Shown in pieces: positions 43,601-53,190 of a stretch of DNA of 64,000 bases. The notes under the pieces are model-generated. The model was not told where the DNA came from. It saw only the letters and a list, made by a program, of their open reading frames with translations, and made no database searches. The translations under genes and the position numbers were made by a program. Each line of letters begins with the position of its first letter. Position 1 is the stretch's first letter. Source of the DNA: Anticarsia gemmatalis (taxonomy: Eukaryota; Arthropoda; Insecta; Lepidoptera; Erebidae). The DNA lies in NCBI RefSeq assembly GCF_050436995.1, contig NC_134775.1:3015124-3079123 (forward strand), given 5' to 3'.

Positions 43601-46524
43601 GCCGTCGTTACACTACCACTCGAAATAACCAACTAATGGGTAATCTTCCCGAAGCAAGGATCACTCCGTCAAGACCAGTCTCACACTGCGGGATTGATTT
43701 CACCGGTCATGTGAACATAAAACTTAATAAAGGCCGTGGAGTCAAAACGTGTAAAGGTTACATAGCCATATTTGTGTGTATGTGTACAAAAGCCGTACAC
43801 ATCGAACTTGTGTCGGATTTATCGACGCAAACTTTTCTCGCAGCATTAAAAAGAATGTGTGCGAGACGAGGTACTCCCGGTCACATATATTCGGACAATG
43901 GAACAAACTTCGTTGGAGCTGCAAGGGTACTAAGGGAAGAGTTCCAAACATATAAAACGATGCTGTCTTCAGAGTTCTTCAATGAGATTAACAAAATGCA
44001 AATAAAATGGCATTTTAACGCACCTTCCTGGCCATCTGCAGGAGGGTTATGGGAAGCCGCTGTACGCTCCATGAAGGCTCACCTGAAACGGGTAATTGGA
44101 GAACAGAATCTGACCTATGAACAGTTTGTAACGCTGCTCTCTCAAATTGAAGCGTGCATGAATAGTAGACCACTAAGTCCATTATCTGAGGATGTAGAAG
44201 ATTTGGACTACCTCACACCCGGGCATTTTCTCACGGGGAGCCCGACACTCTCCTTACCAGTTGTTGAACCTGAGGAAATGAAGTCTATCGACATAAGAAA
44301 CAACTGGAAACTCATCGAACTCATGCGTCGACATTACTGGGATCGATGGTCGAAGGAATACCTGCATTTATTGCAAACTAGAAATAAATGGCAACAAACA
44401 AAACAAAACATGGAAAAAGGACAACTTGTACTCGTAAAAGAAGATAATTTACCACCCGGAAGATGGGCTATGGGTCGCGTAGCCGAATTGCACCCCGGCA
44501 GCGACAACTTAGTACGAGTGGTCACACTAAAGACACAAAATGGATTGCTAAAAAGACCCATTACCAAACTCGTCCCGTTAACTGAACCCAACCAACAAAC
44601 CCAAACAAGTGTACAAGAAAAGGAACCGAGAAAACCCCGGAAAAAAGGTTATAGCGTGAATAGCTTACTTTTCGTGTTGTTAGTAATGTTAACGACATTC
44701 ACAACCGCACTAGCTACACCGCGAGAACATTTTAAAATAACACCACTGTCGGACGAGCAGCTAGTTTACTTTGATCCCATCGGAAATATTCAACTTATTC
44801 ACGACGAATGGAAACTTCTAGTCTACTATAACCTGACTACTTTCTGGCAGAGTACCAATAAGGTGGAACGATTCGTTAACAGTTTAGCTCAACTATGTGA
44901 GACGATGCCTAACGAGCCTTGTTACTCTACGATACAGCAACTTAAATTCGAAATGAATCAGGTGAACGAGTACAACACATTGTTATTGTCCGAACATAAA
45001 CAAAGAGAGCGACGCGGCTACATTGACGGCGTAGGAAACCTAGCGAAAACCCTCTTTGGTGTCCTGGACAGCGAATTCGCTGAAAAATACGCTCAAGACA
45101 TTAACCGCGTCAGAACTAACGAACAGTATTTATTACAGCTTATTAAAAATCAAACGCTGATTATAGAGACCGAGAACAATATTATTAAGAAAAATGAACA
45201 CTTTGTTAAGTCGCAATTAGAGGTACTTCAAGAATTCATAAACGAAACCGAATACAAAACAACAGCATTAGAAAACAGGTTTCAAATTATGAAGACAATG
45301 AACGATTTTAACGCCGGAGCGTTAACCGCCAGCTCCCTTATTTCTATATTGCGAAGAAATCAACAAATTCTCTTAGATGCATTGACTGACATCTATAGAG
45401 GACATTTGGACAGGCAATTGTTCACCCCGAGACAATTAGCAGAACAGCTCAACAATATTGCCAGTTTGATTTCAAAGAGATTAACGCTACCTATTGAAAA
45501 CTGTAACGAAGAAAACATACAGAGCATTTACAAACTTATATATGTGAAAGCGCGGCTCACTGAACAATACTTATTGTTTGAACTACATATCCCATTACTC
45601 AGTGATGATGAATATTCGTTATTCCGCAATATACCTATACTTAGAAAGCACACCGCCGACCAATGTCAAGCCATATCGATAACAACCAAGTTTATAGGAG
45701 TGAACTTTGCAAAGAACACATACATACAATTGGAAGAGGCCGATATACAGCAATGCACAACAATGACCATGGATAACTATATCTGCCACGCCTTCACGCT
45801 GATAAGAAACTTGCACGGAGCCACAGCCTCGTGCGAAGCAAAAATGCTTAGTCAAGCAGAAAAAAGTATCACATGCGATTGGATAGTACAACCATGCTCT
45901 GACCAATGGATAAAATTGCAGAGACCAAATATATGGTTATATAATTGTGTCAACGAATGTGCGTCCCGTATAGTATGCGAGAATCGTATTACAACAACGG
46001 TCATAACAAAGGCGGGGCTTCTTGCCCTAGGTCAGGATTGTATTTTGCAACACAAAGACAATTCGATATACTCATACAACGTATTCAGTAGCAAGACAAA
46101 TATCGCGATGACCGTGGATGTACCAACTATTGATACCCCTAATGATGTGTGGCATACACACAGGAATACAAAGATTGTTCTAGCTGATCTATCGGCTGAT
46201 CATAGCTTGCTGGAAAGGCAGATAACTACGCAAAAGGAACGAGAGAGTCTGCCTACTGACATAAGTATCCATGACGTCACCAACTACTCGATAAGCGCCT
46301 TCCTGGTGGGAGGAAGCGTCATCGCTATTGTGATATGGAGATTAAAGACATGCTATGTAACCCGTAAACACACAAATACTACGAGGGGAAAGGTCTCAAA
46401 GCCCCAAGAAAGAACCGAAAACATAGAAATGAAAGAGATACCTACGTACGCTGAGATAGAAGATAGACATGCCAAGCAGAATCCTCGGCAACAGGCTGCG
46501 ATGGAAACAAGATTTGAACTTTAA
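40648..46524 (+). CDS. BEL-2 protease - RT - RNase H - integrase - env polyprotein
   Basis: Open without interruption from the gag overlap to 46524. From position 40825 (numbered 1): protease LLDQGSQ just upstream, RT YMDD near 392, RNase H HAFCDASEHAYACVIY near 571, integrase zinc region near 890-925 and D,D,E core near 956, 1023 and 1075 (GIDFTGHV, YSDNGTNF, GLWEAAV). A hydrophobic leader near 1277 (SLLFVLLVMLTTFTTALA) starts the env part. It has a furin-like RERRG near 1392 followed by GVGNLAKTLFGVLD, and a C-terminal transmembrane segment (ISAFLVGGSVIAIVIW). Env resembles baculovirus F-like proteins. In-frame fusion of env to pol with no stop is notable; a spliced env message is expected but I cannot assign sites. 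Confidence 0.9.
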   Translation, partial: HDDNLRGQHNKPSSSTATERSSNHINGDQEILLTTLQLKVKNKEGEYVVLRALLDQGSQVTLITENAAQRLNLPRSKLNAAITGVGTIMGKSRGLIQLECKSLHSDYTFRTEALVMSKLINNLPNSTIDTKNWTHLENIKLADPAFNVSGPIDLLLGADIYSNVILEGILKPSNGSPIAQQTKLGWILCGVTKQFNCLVTLTELDSITKFWETEEVTSAPESTQEDEYCEQHYTETTTRLSNGRYVVKMPMKAHYEEKLGNSKPAAVAQFLQLEKKMSRQEHFAKLYKQFIQEYIDLGHMKPVTTSMTHVQAYLPHHGVLRASSTTTKLRAVFNASMKTDSGYSLNDLMEKGPNLQKDILSLIVKWRSYKYVMTADIEKMYRQILIHQGQQGLQKIIWRNSTKESMREMQLCTLTYGTKAAPFIAMRTLQQLAIDEGNAFPLAQKALQNEFYMDDLITGHHSIESARKLQKELLGLLHKGGFILRKWATNEPTILSELERKDKSHTNDFSFKQEEFSKTLGLVWNDTNDTFHFTNEAPCNDESSTYTKRRLLSEISKIYDPLGWLAPLTIQAKLIFQKLWSDAYNHIGWDNKVPEAIEREWVKIRNDLQSINKITLPRWIRNEYNNAIELHAFCDASEHAYACVIYSRTTSSSGAYNITLLAAKTKVAPLKTRNTIPRLELCAAVLLVNLLKKIVYVLTGHTLRISCWTDSKVVLAWIQGDKIKYDKYITNRTKQITNIVPATNWGYVRSKENPADCATRGLLPSKLVNFFLWWEGPQWLKDKGIQELISNETYTTNENIQTNCYNTKSTEPGSISNELIHSLLERHSNIDRITRILAWVMRFADVSQKKRSSERNELHLLEVNKAFYVIIRSVQESYFEDEINSIKKNENLCNKSSILKLNPFLDKDGILRVGGRLSYSNLPEETKHPILLPGEGKLTQLIIERAHQHTLHGGARLTLAYTRNQYWIISGNRTVKKILRQCIRCRRYTTTRNNQLMGNLPEARITPSRPVSHCGIDFTGHVNIKLNKGRGVKTCKGYIAIFVCMCTKAVHIELVSDLSTQTFLAALKRMCARRGTPGHIYSDNGTNFVGAARVLREEFQTYKTMLSSEFFNEINKMQIKWHFNAPSWPSAGGLWEAAVRSMKAHLKRVIGEQNLTYEQFVTLLSQIEACMNSRPLSPLSEDVEDLDYLTPGHFLTGSPTLSLPVVEPEEMKSIDIRNNWKLIELMRRHYWDRWSKEYLHLLQTRNKWQQTKQNMEKGQLVLVKEDNLPPGRWAMGRVAELHPGSDNLVRVVTLKTQNGLLKRPITKLVPLTEPNQQTQTSVQEKEPRKPRKKGYSVNSLLFVLLVMLTTFTTALATPREHFKITPLSDEQLVYFDPIGNIQLIHDEWKLLVYYNLTTFWQSTNKVERFVNSLAQLCETMPNEPCYSTIQQLKFEMNQVNEYNTLLLSEHKQRERRGYIDGVGNLAKTLFGVLDSEFAEKYAQDINRVRTNEQYLLQLIKNQTLIIETENNIIKKNEHFVKSQLEVLQEFINETEYKTTALENRFQIMKTMNDFNAGALTASSLISILRRNQQILLDALTDIYRGHLDRQLFTPRQLAEQLNNIASLISKRLTLPIENCNEENIQSIYKLIYVKARLTEQYLLFELHIPLLSDDEYSLFRNIPILRKHTADQCQAISITTKFIGVNFAKNTYIQLEEADIQQCTTMTMDNYICHAFTLIRNLHGATASCEAKMLSQAEKSITCDWIVQPCSDQWIKLQRPNIWLYNCVNECASRIVCENRITTTVITKAGLLALGQDCILQHKDNSIYSYNVFSSKTNIAMTVDVPTIDTPNDVWHTHRNTKIVLADLSADHSLLERQITTQKERESLPTDISIHDVTNYSISAFLVGGSVIAIVIWRLKTCYVTRKHTNTTRGKVSKPQERTENIEMKEIPTYAEIEDRHAKQNPRQQAAMETRFEL

Positions 46525-46694
46525 CAATTATTTTTATGTTTTATTCTTACTATATTTAAATTTTTTACACTTTTATTTTTATACATTTTTTGATATTCTA
46601 TAAGTAACATGAATTGTAACTTTTAGAAACATTAACTTGGATTGTGAGTTTGAGTATCTGAGTACGTACTTTTTATAATCTTCCCTCGGGAGCA
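46525..46694 (+). other. BEL-2 3' untranslated region
   Basis: AT-rich spacer from the env stop to the 3' LTR, ending TCGGGAGCA next to TGTACG; a strong polypurine tract is not evident. Confidence 0.5.
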
Positions 46695-46979
46695 TGTACG
46701 AGCCAATATTGCTCGTACAGCACATTTATACTAACGCTTACGCAATTAAACAATTATTATAATTTAGTCGTAACGAAACCTCCGCGACGCGCTAATGTGT
46801 AGTGTCAACAATAACATAATTACGTAAAGTGCGACTCAGACACCTGAACATAGCCGTAGATAGGAATTTTAGAAATAAACTTTAAACTCATAACTGTGAA
46901 GTGCATTATTTCCGGAACCCCTACAACAACACAACACGTCAACAACTAGGAGTCCGTCAACGACGTGATATCCCAAACA
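46695..46979 (+). repeat. BEL-2 3' LTR
   Basis: Identical by eye to 38371-38655, followed by the AATTG target duplicate. Confidence 0.93.
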
Positions 46980-47745
46980 AATTGTTTATTAGAGATTTTT
47001 ATAGCGCTAAAGAATATCAATAGGATTTTTTGTCGTTCTGTATGTATTTGTACGTGTAATAATAAGATATCACACATTTTAAATCTTATGAATTTACCTT
47101 TTATCGGAGAGCGGGATAATTATGTAATTTTCATTTTTAACATAGAACAAATACTAAGTAACGCTGCATACTAGTGAGTGTGAGGCTGACAGCTGTGTGC
47201 GTAATCGTGTGTCTGTGTGGCGCGCGTAGGTACGCGGCGTGACGTCGACCGTCGCGGCCGGCCGCCGCCGGCGCGGTGTCGTTGGCCGCGCGCGAACAGC
47301 TGTTAGCGAATTTATACGTTGTTTTAATCCATTGCTGTTTTTTTGTGAAAAACAGTAATATGACGGATTTTTTTTTCATATTCCTGTATATATTCTGTAT
47401 ACAGGGTGTAACAGACAGCCTACCGAAAACGAAAAAAAATGACTTTAGGCACGATTCTGGTGCTAATGGCGTTGAAAATTTTCATCGGTTTTTTCTTGAC
47501 TTTTCCGATTTTTTATGCGTTTTTTTTATTTTTTTTGGTATTATTTCGTTAATACTACACAATGCAAAATGAATATGAAAAAAAAATCCGTCATATTACT
47601 GTTTTTCACAAAAAAACAGCAATGGATTAAAACAACGTATAAATTCGCTATCAGCTGTGCGCGGCCAACGACACCGCGCCGCGCCGGCCGCGACGGTCGA
47701 CGTCACGCCGCGTACCTACGCGCGCCACACAGACACACGATTACG

Positions 47746-48418
47746 CAGTGTTGGGTCAATCAACTAATTTTTTCAATCAATTGATTAGTCATGAATTATT
47801 TAGTCATGATTGAATTAATCATGAGTAAAAATAATAATCATAATCATGATTAAATAAATTAGTCATCAATCATTTAATGATTAAATGACTGATGACTAAT
47901 TTATTGTATTTTTGTATGATGATTAAACTAAAAAAAATAATTCAGGTGATATAATTTTAGTTTAATTGAACACATCTATAAAACTATAACTGATCACCAC
48001 CTTAAGTTGACTGAAAGAAGATAATTCCATTATTTATAAAATTTGATTTTCAAAACGCGTAGTTTTAAAAAGCAATTTAAATTATTTTAAACTAAATTAG
48101 CCCGAACTTATTTTTGCAAATGTGTACCTGTGTAAATTAAAAAAAAATAACTGATTCTGTTGTAAAACTAGCTTTAATTAAAAACCTGTGATTAACAAAT
48201 CAACAGTCATGGAACGTAGACTTGAAAAGCTTAGTTTTATTTAACTATTATTTTTAGTCATTAAAATTTTAGTCATGATTGAATAACTAACACTAACACT
48301 AATTAATCATCAATCACGACTCATGATTGAATTTTTTTAGTCATTATTCATTAGTCATGAATAAATAATTTAATCTTAATCATCAATCATCAATCAAACT
48401 AAATTTTGCCCAACACTG
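47746..48418. mobile_element. hAT-type MITE
   Basis: Ends CAGTGTTGGG and CCCAACACTG with the 8-bp duplicate CGATTACG at 47738-47745 and 48419-48426. The 673-bp interior is very AT-rich and full of TCATGATTGA/TAGTCAT-like subterminal repeats in both orientations. No coding capacity. Confidence 0.9.
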
Positions 48419-48628
48419 CGATTACGTACACAGCTGTCAGCCTCACACTCTCTAGTATGCAGCGTTACTTAGTATTTTTTCTATGTTAAAAATGAAAATT
48501 ACATAATTATCCCGCTCTCCGATAAAAGGTAAATTCATAAGATTTAAAATGTGTGATATCTTATTATTACACGTACAAATACATACAGAACGACAAAAAA
48601 TCCTATTGATAATCTTTAGCGCTATAAA

Positions 48629-48887
48629 GAGGCGCCCATAGCCAGTTGCGTTCACCGGTCGGTAAACGATCTGTGGGTTAAGCAACCATTGGCGCGGTCA
48701 TTCCATAGATGGGTGACCGCATAGTGGTATTTAAACTGGGCGTCTCCGTGCTTCGGAGGGCACGTTAAAAGTCGGTCCCGGTTGTTATCTACTAAGATAA
48801 CAGTCGTTAAGCCACGTCAAAGGCCTCTTGGGCGGCTTGAACAACTTTGACACTAGGTTGACCACTAACCATACGACAAACAAACAA
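48629..48887 (+). mobile_element. 5S rRNA-derived SINE
   Basis: Same family as 25159-25408: 5S-like GGTTAAGCAACCATTGGCGC, GGTCATTCC and GATGGGTGACCGCA. Flanked by AGCGCTATAAA at 48618-48628 and 48888-48898, and ends in a short CAAA tail. Confidence 0.88.
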
Positions 48888-49456
48888 AGCGCTATAAAAA
48901 TCTCTAATAAACAATTTAACATGTATTGTCGCTTTGTTCCATTTGTTCTTGCAAATTTCTATTCGATATTTACACGCTCATTCATACTTCATACAAGCGC
49001 GGTGCGACTCGAAAAGAAGATGGCCGTAGTGTCGCGTGACGCTTCGACCGCGCGTGGATGTTACATAGATGGGATGCGACAAAATGGATGCTAAGTAATT
49101 CTCCGGGGATTATGAATTATGATAAGTTAGTTTCTCTGATAAGAATATTAATGGATATTGCTTGTTATCATTGTTATGTACCTACATTTTTTATGGTTTA
49201 ATTAAATAAACGTTTCGTGTTTATTTTATTTACTTTAAGCTGATTTTATGTTATAAATATCAAAGTATTTTAAACTTACGTCAATAATGTTTGTAATGTT
49301 ATTCGGTATTTGAATAAAACGACAATGCAACCAGTAACAACTGTGACAAGTAAAAATAGTAATGCCACATCAATATTTTATTGAATCTAATCTCTCGCTG
49401 GGATCCTAACTCGTCGCTCGTCACCAAATCGGCGGCGCGCGCGCGGACGGCGCGGA

Positions 49457-49481
49457 GGGAGCGGGTGGCGCGGGCGAGGGG
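49457..49481 (+). other. Potential G-quadruplex in the GC-rich core of copy D
   Basis: Four runs of at least three G (49457, 49463, 49472, 49478) with loops of 3, 6 and 3 bases. Copy B carries the same motif on the minus strand near 37800-37830; copy C has lost the fourth run. Confidence 0.6.
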
Positions 49482-50300
49482 CGGCGCGAGTGAGCGGAGA
49501 GGCGCCCGCGCCGGCGGCTCTCTTTGATTGATAGATCGAGCAATTCGCTCGCGGAAGACGGAAGCTCTTCACCGGTGTCGTTCGTTATGTCCTATTCGTC
49601 GTGTCGTGTGTGTACTGTTGTTTATTATTACTTGTTATTGTTCCGGTTTTGAGTTGTTAGTGTTTTTATTGTTATTATTTTTGTTGTTATTGTTTTCGAA
49701 GTGCAGTTGTGTTCGTAAATAGGAAGAAATGTTGATGTGTTATGTATGGTGAAGCACGTGGAAGTGCACGGCGTGCTCTGCACCTGTACGTCCGGATCCA
49801 AAGGTACTCAAACTCTCGCCATACACCAGGTATTTGCGTGTTGATAGACATTGATAACAATTTGTTTTAGCACTTTCTTATTATTGGTTACATTTTGCTA
49901 TTATTGTTTGATTTCACGTAAGCCAAGTAGGTACCTACCTACCTACTTACAATTTTACTATGAGCTATTGTAACATACGGGCCTACTTACGATACCATAA
50001 ACGATACATAAGATTGTTATCTAATGATAGCGTTGCATACTAGTGAGCGCATAGACGTGGTGGTACGCGTACGTACCTACGACGCGTCGCGACATGTCGT
50101 CGCTCAGCGCGCCGCCGCCGCCAGAAATCTCGTAGGCATGCGCGGAGATACATCGCGTTGTTCATTATACATTGAACGCTCAAAAATGACTAACTCGGGA
50201 ACCAATCATTTCCGAGAAATATCGTTGGAGTAAATTTCGCGCATACAGTGCCACAAACTTACCAGTAAAGTTTTCGGTTAGCTGTCATTTACACCCTGTA

Positions 50301-50834
50301 TAATACCGCCATGAACAATAGGAGCAGAGTAGCAATAAAAAATGTAACAAAAACGGGGAAAATCTTGACCCATTCTCTCTTACTAGCTGACCCGCGCAAC
50401 TTCGCTTGCGTCACATAAGAAAGAATGGGTCAAAATTTTCCCCGTTTTCGAAACATTTTTTACTGGCACTCTGCTCCTATTGGTAGTAGCGTGATGATAT
50501 ATAGCCTATAACCTTCCTCGATAAATGGGCTATCTAAAACTGAAAGAATTTTTCAAATCGGATCGGCAGTTCCTGAGATTAGCGCGTTCAAACAAACAAA
50601 CAAACAAACAATCAAACAAACAAACAAACTCTTCCGCTTTATAATATTAGTATAGATATATAGCCTATAACCTTCCTCGATAAATGGGCTATCTAAAACT
50701 GAAAGAATTTTTCAAATCGGATCAGTAGTTCCTGAGATTAGCGCGTTCAAACAAACAAACAAACAAACTCTTCCGCTTTATAATATTAGTATTAGTATAG
50801 ATGTGACGCAAGCGAAGTTGCGCGGGTCAGCTAG
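50301..50834 (+). mobile_element. Helitron fragment (plus) split by a minus-strand Helitron
   Basis: 50301-50382 and 50802-50834 are consecutive parts of one plus-strand Helitron 3' region, ending in the hairpin and CTAG|T at 50834. They are separated exactly at an A|T by the 50383-50801 insertion. Confidence 0.8.
50383..50801 (-). mobile_element. Helitron with a duplicated 5' half, inserted in a Helitron
   Basis: Its 3' CTAG end is at 50383 after an A. A first 5' end (TC on the minus strand) is at 50656, and the 5' half is then repeated (50657-50801) with a second TC end at 50801 before a T. The whole 419-bp block thus has proper Helitron ends, A|...|T. Confidence 0.78.
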
Positions 50835-51013
50835 TGTATAAATAAATGTAGTGCCTAGATCAACGGTGACGTCGCTAGACTCGCTAGCTCACTTCACATC
50901 TGTCAGTCGTGGCGAGCGAACGTACCGTTGAGCTGTGTACCTACTTACAGAATATTATTTGTTGTTTTATTCAAACTCCGCCTGAGCCTTAGACACAATT
51001 GGAGGACATCACA
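50835..51013 (+). repeat. Probable Gypsy-2 5' LTR remnant
   Basis: Begins TGTATAAATAAATG with a TATA-like box and ends CATCACA directly before the primer site. The Helitron end at 50834 may have removed upstream U3 sequence, so the left limit is uncertain. No matching 3' LTR exists in the window. Confidence 0.45.
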
Positions 51014-51014
51014 T

Positions 51015-51024
51015 TGGCGACGAG
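51015..51024 (+). other. Gypsy-2 primer binding site (tRNA-Ser type)
   Basis: TGGCGACGAG is complementary to the 3' end of a class of eukaryotic tRNA-Ser with CCA; the match stops after ten bases. Confidence 0.5.
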
Positions 51025-51913
51025 TAAAAGTGCTGTGAGTAAAAGATATTTATAAACGTTATGTACAAGCTTACAGAATTCGGTTAACAAAAAAAAAAAA
51101 AAGAAGGTGTGTGAGTATTGTGTCAAATTTAAACAAACATCGAAGTGTTTTGTAATACGCATAGCAATATTACAACACATATAGCAAGCCACTGGTCATA
51201 TCCTATATCATTATTGGAATACATGAGGTATTTAACTTTGTTTTACCTACATATTTTGGTGTAAATCACATTTATAAATTTAACGATAACAACACCTAAC
51301 ATAGGCAGATAAAATTCAATTTTATTTTGCTAAAGTGATTATTGCGAATTGTTAACCGAATCTGTTCGCAATGAAATGTGTCATGTATTGAATAACAATG
51401 TTCGCTCAAGCTACAGTTCCAAAGAACATCCTTTAATAATTCATACATTAAAAAGTGCCACTCCGATATCCTCAGGAGTTATATGTACCTAACTAAAATG
51501 TTATAATTAAACAAGTGTCACAAAGCTGTTGCACTAAATACAAATACCTGCATTTAAGTAATGCAAATACATTTAGCACTGTCTATCGTAAAAAAAAACG
51601 GAAGCCTTTTATTGTCACTACATTTTATCTTGTTTTATATAACCGACTTCAGGGCTGATTATTTATGTAGTAGATGTAGGTATACATAAATCATCATTAT
51701 TTACAGATTTTGTGTGGTTGTGCAAAATACCTAGTCAGGTTGCTGCTAAGTTATAGATATAATGCAAATAATTATTAAATACCTACCTACCCTCAATATA
51801 AAATTATTTTACAGTCATTATATTGCGCTGGACACTGATCAAACTCATCACTTCTGTTTGTAAATAGGGTCAACGGTTACACATGCTAAATAGTGTTCTA
51901 AGTATATTAATGA
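51025..51913 (+). other. Gypsy-2 leader, no gene seen
   Basis: AT-rich, with a 14-A run at 51089. Only short spurious frames. A possible splice acceptor (CCCCTATTGCAG) lies just before the gag ATG at 52410, so the leader may be spliced out. Confidence 0.4.
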
Positions 51914-52168
51914 CTAGCTGACCCGCGCAACTTCGCTTGCGTTTCATAAGCGTTAAAAAATTTCCCCGTTTTTGTAACATTTTTCACTGGTACTCTGCTT
52001 CTATTGGTAGTAGCGCGATGATATATAGCCTATAACCTTCCTCGATAAATGGACTATCTAACACTGAAAGAATTTTTCAAATCGGACCAGTAGTTCCTGA
52101 GATTAGCGCGTTCAAACAAACAAACAAACAAACAAACAAACTCTTCAGCTTTATAATATTAGTATAGA
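51914..52168 (-). mobile_element. Short Helitron in the Gypsy-2 leader
   Basis: Minus strand: CTAG end at 51914 after A, hairpin beside it, (CAAA)n near the other end, and the TC end at 52168 before T. 255 bp, no coding. Confidence 0.87.
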
Positions 52169-52409
52169 TTTATTTTACATAACCGACTATTACAAATAAA
52201 TATAATTATAATAAATGGAAGTGAATTAAATTACATTGAAGTATCATAGTAAAACTATATATAGTGTTAATATGCGTTTTTCTGAGACTATTTTTCACAT
52301 ATTTGAACTTTAGTTTACCGTTCAGTGCCAGTGTCTGTTTAGTATTTAATGAAAATAATATCGTAGTCGTCGATTACACATAGTTTCCCCCTATTGCAGA
52401 TCGTCCAAC

Positions 52410-53190
52410 ATGTCCCAAACACAAATACCGACAATAGAACCATTCGATTGTGAAGGCGATCCAACTTCTTTAGGCTCCCGTTGGGATAGATGGAAACGAG
52501 CCTTAGAGATATATTTTGTGGCCACCAATACCAAAGACCAAAGTACAAAACGCGCAATATTACTACATTCTGGAGGCAACGTATTACAAGACACATATTT
52601 TAATATACCCGGCGCTCACGTAACTGATCCAGACGCGACTGATGTTTATGACACTGCGGTCAAAAAACTAGATGATTACTTTTCTCCGAAGCAAAGTTAT
52701 TTATTTGAAAGACACGTATTTCGGTTGATGAAACAAGAACCCTAGGAAAAATTTGAAAAATTCTTAATTCGGCTAAGACGACAGAGTTCAAAGTGCAATT
52801 TTGCTAACGAAGATGAAAATCTTATTGATCAGGTGACTGAAAAGTGTAGTTTCACTAAACTAAGAAACCTAACCGTAGAAAAAATAATAGCCGAAGCGAA
52901 TACTTTAGAAACTGTAGAACGTCAATTAAGCGAGTTCCACGATAGACAGATAAACATAGTGCATCAACTAGCATTAACGAAATCGACACTAAACCAACCA
53001 AACGATTTGTCAGAAAGGAGGTTAATTTCTGCACCCGATGTGGTAGTAAAACTCACAAAAGTGATTGTAATACCTGCCCTGCAGTTAACGCCAGCTGCAT
53101 AAAGTGTGGTTTCAAAGGGCATTTCTAGAAACATTGCAGAACCAGGGCCTATAAGAGAAAAAGTACTAACCCCTTACCATGTGACAACAA
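52410..53190 (+). pseudogene. Gypsy-2 gag, broken
   Basis: ATG 52410 (MSQTQIPTIEPFDCEG) starts a gag of the type found in K02A2.6-like elements (WDRWKRALEIYFVAT; SYLFERHVFRLMKQEP). In-frame TAG at 52743-52745, after which the same frame continues (EKFEKFLIRLRRQSSKCNFA) to 53099. A frameshift near 53020 leads to the zinc knuckles (CTRCGSKTHKSDC; CIKCGFKGHF), the second of which contains another TAG. Confidence 0.78.

Larger units (their letters stand above)
38371..46979 (+). mobile_element. BEL-2: complete BEL/Pao LTR element with env-like gene
   Basis: Two 285-bp LTRs (38371-38655, 46695-46979), identical by eye, with AATTG duplicated at 38366-38370 and 46980-46984. tRNA-Tyr primer site at 38661, gag at 39093-40650, and one uninterrupted frame for protease, RT, RNase H, integrase and env up to 46524. 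The only coding irregularity is a +1 shift between gag and protease. It is a different family from BEL-1 but shares the primer site and a TGTACGAGC LTR start. This is the most intact element of the window. Confidence 0.95.
37213..47385 (-). mobile_element. TIR-1 family copy B, inverted, split by BEL-2
   Basis: 37213-38370 and 46985-47385 are the reverse complement of the 31080-32600 part of copy C. BEL-2 sits between them with an AATTG target duplication. Both terminal repeats are missing: the left end is cut at the Tc1-like array, and the right end abuts copy D at about 47390. Copies B and D therefore stand head to head as a large inverted repeat. Confidence 0.82.
47402..50298 (+). mobile_element. 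TIR-1 family copy D with two internal insertions
   Basis: Left end CAGGGTGTAACAGACAGCC at 47402 and right end CACCCTG at 50298, with TA on both sides (47400-47401, 50299-50300). It is closely similar to copy C. A hAT MITE (47746-48418) and a 5S-derived SINE (48629-48887) are inserted, each with its own target duplication. GC-rich core at 49420-49520; the helix-turn-helix remnant near 49735 carries the same TATG duplication as copy C. Confidence 0.85.

Noticed and set aside
47515..47784. Frames in the TIR-1 left ends (also near 30920-31294 and 47137-47379)
   Set aside because: They run through poly(T) and the GC-rich core and end in the MITE or spacer; they differ between copies and look like chance openings.
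50581..50630. CAAA repeats considered as a CRISPR-like or satellite array
   Set aside because: They are the simple (CAAA)n/(TTTG)n tract found inside every Helitron copy in the window.
50835..51013. Treating the 7.6-kb repeats as two giant LTRs of one element
   Set aside because: The repeated unit contains several unrelated truncated elements and its end lies in a microsatellite with no TG...CA boundaries or target duplication.
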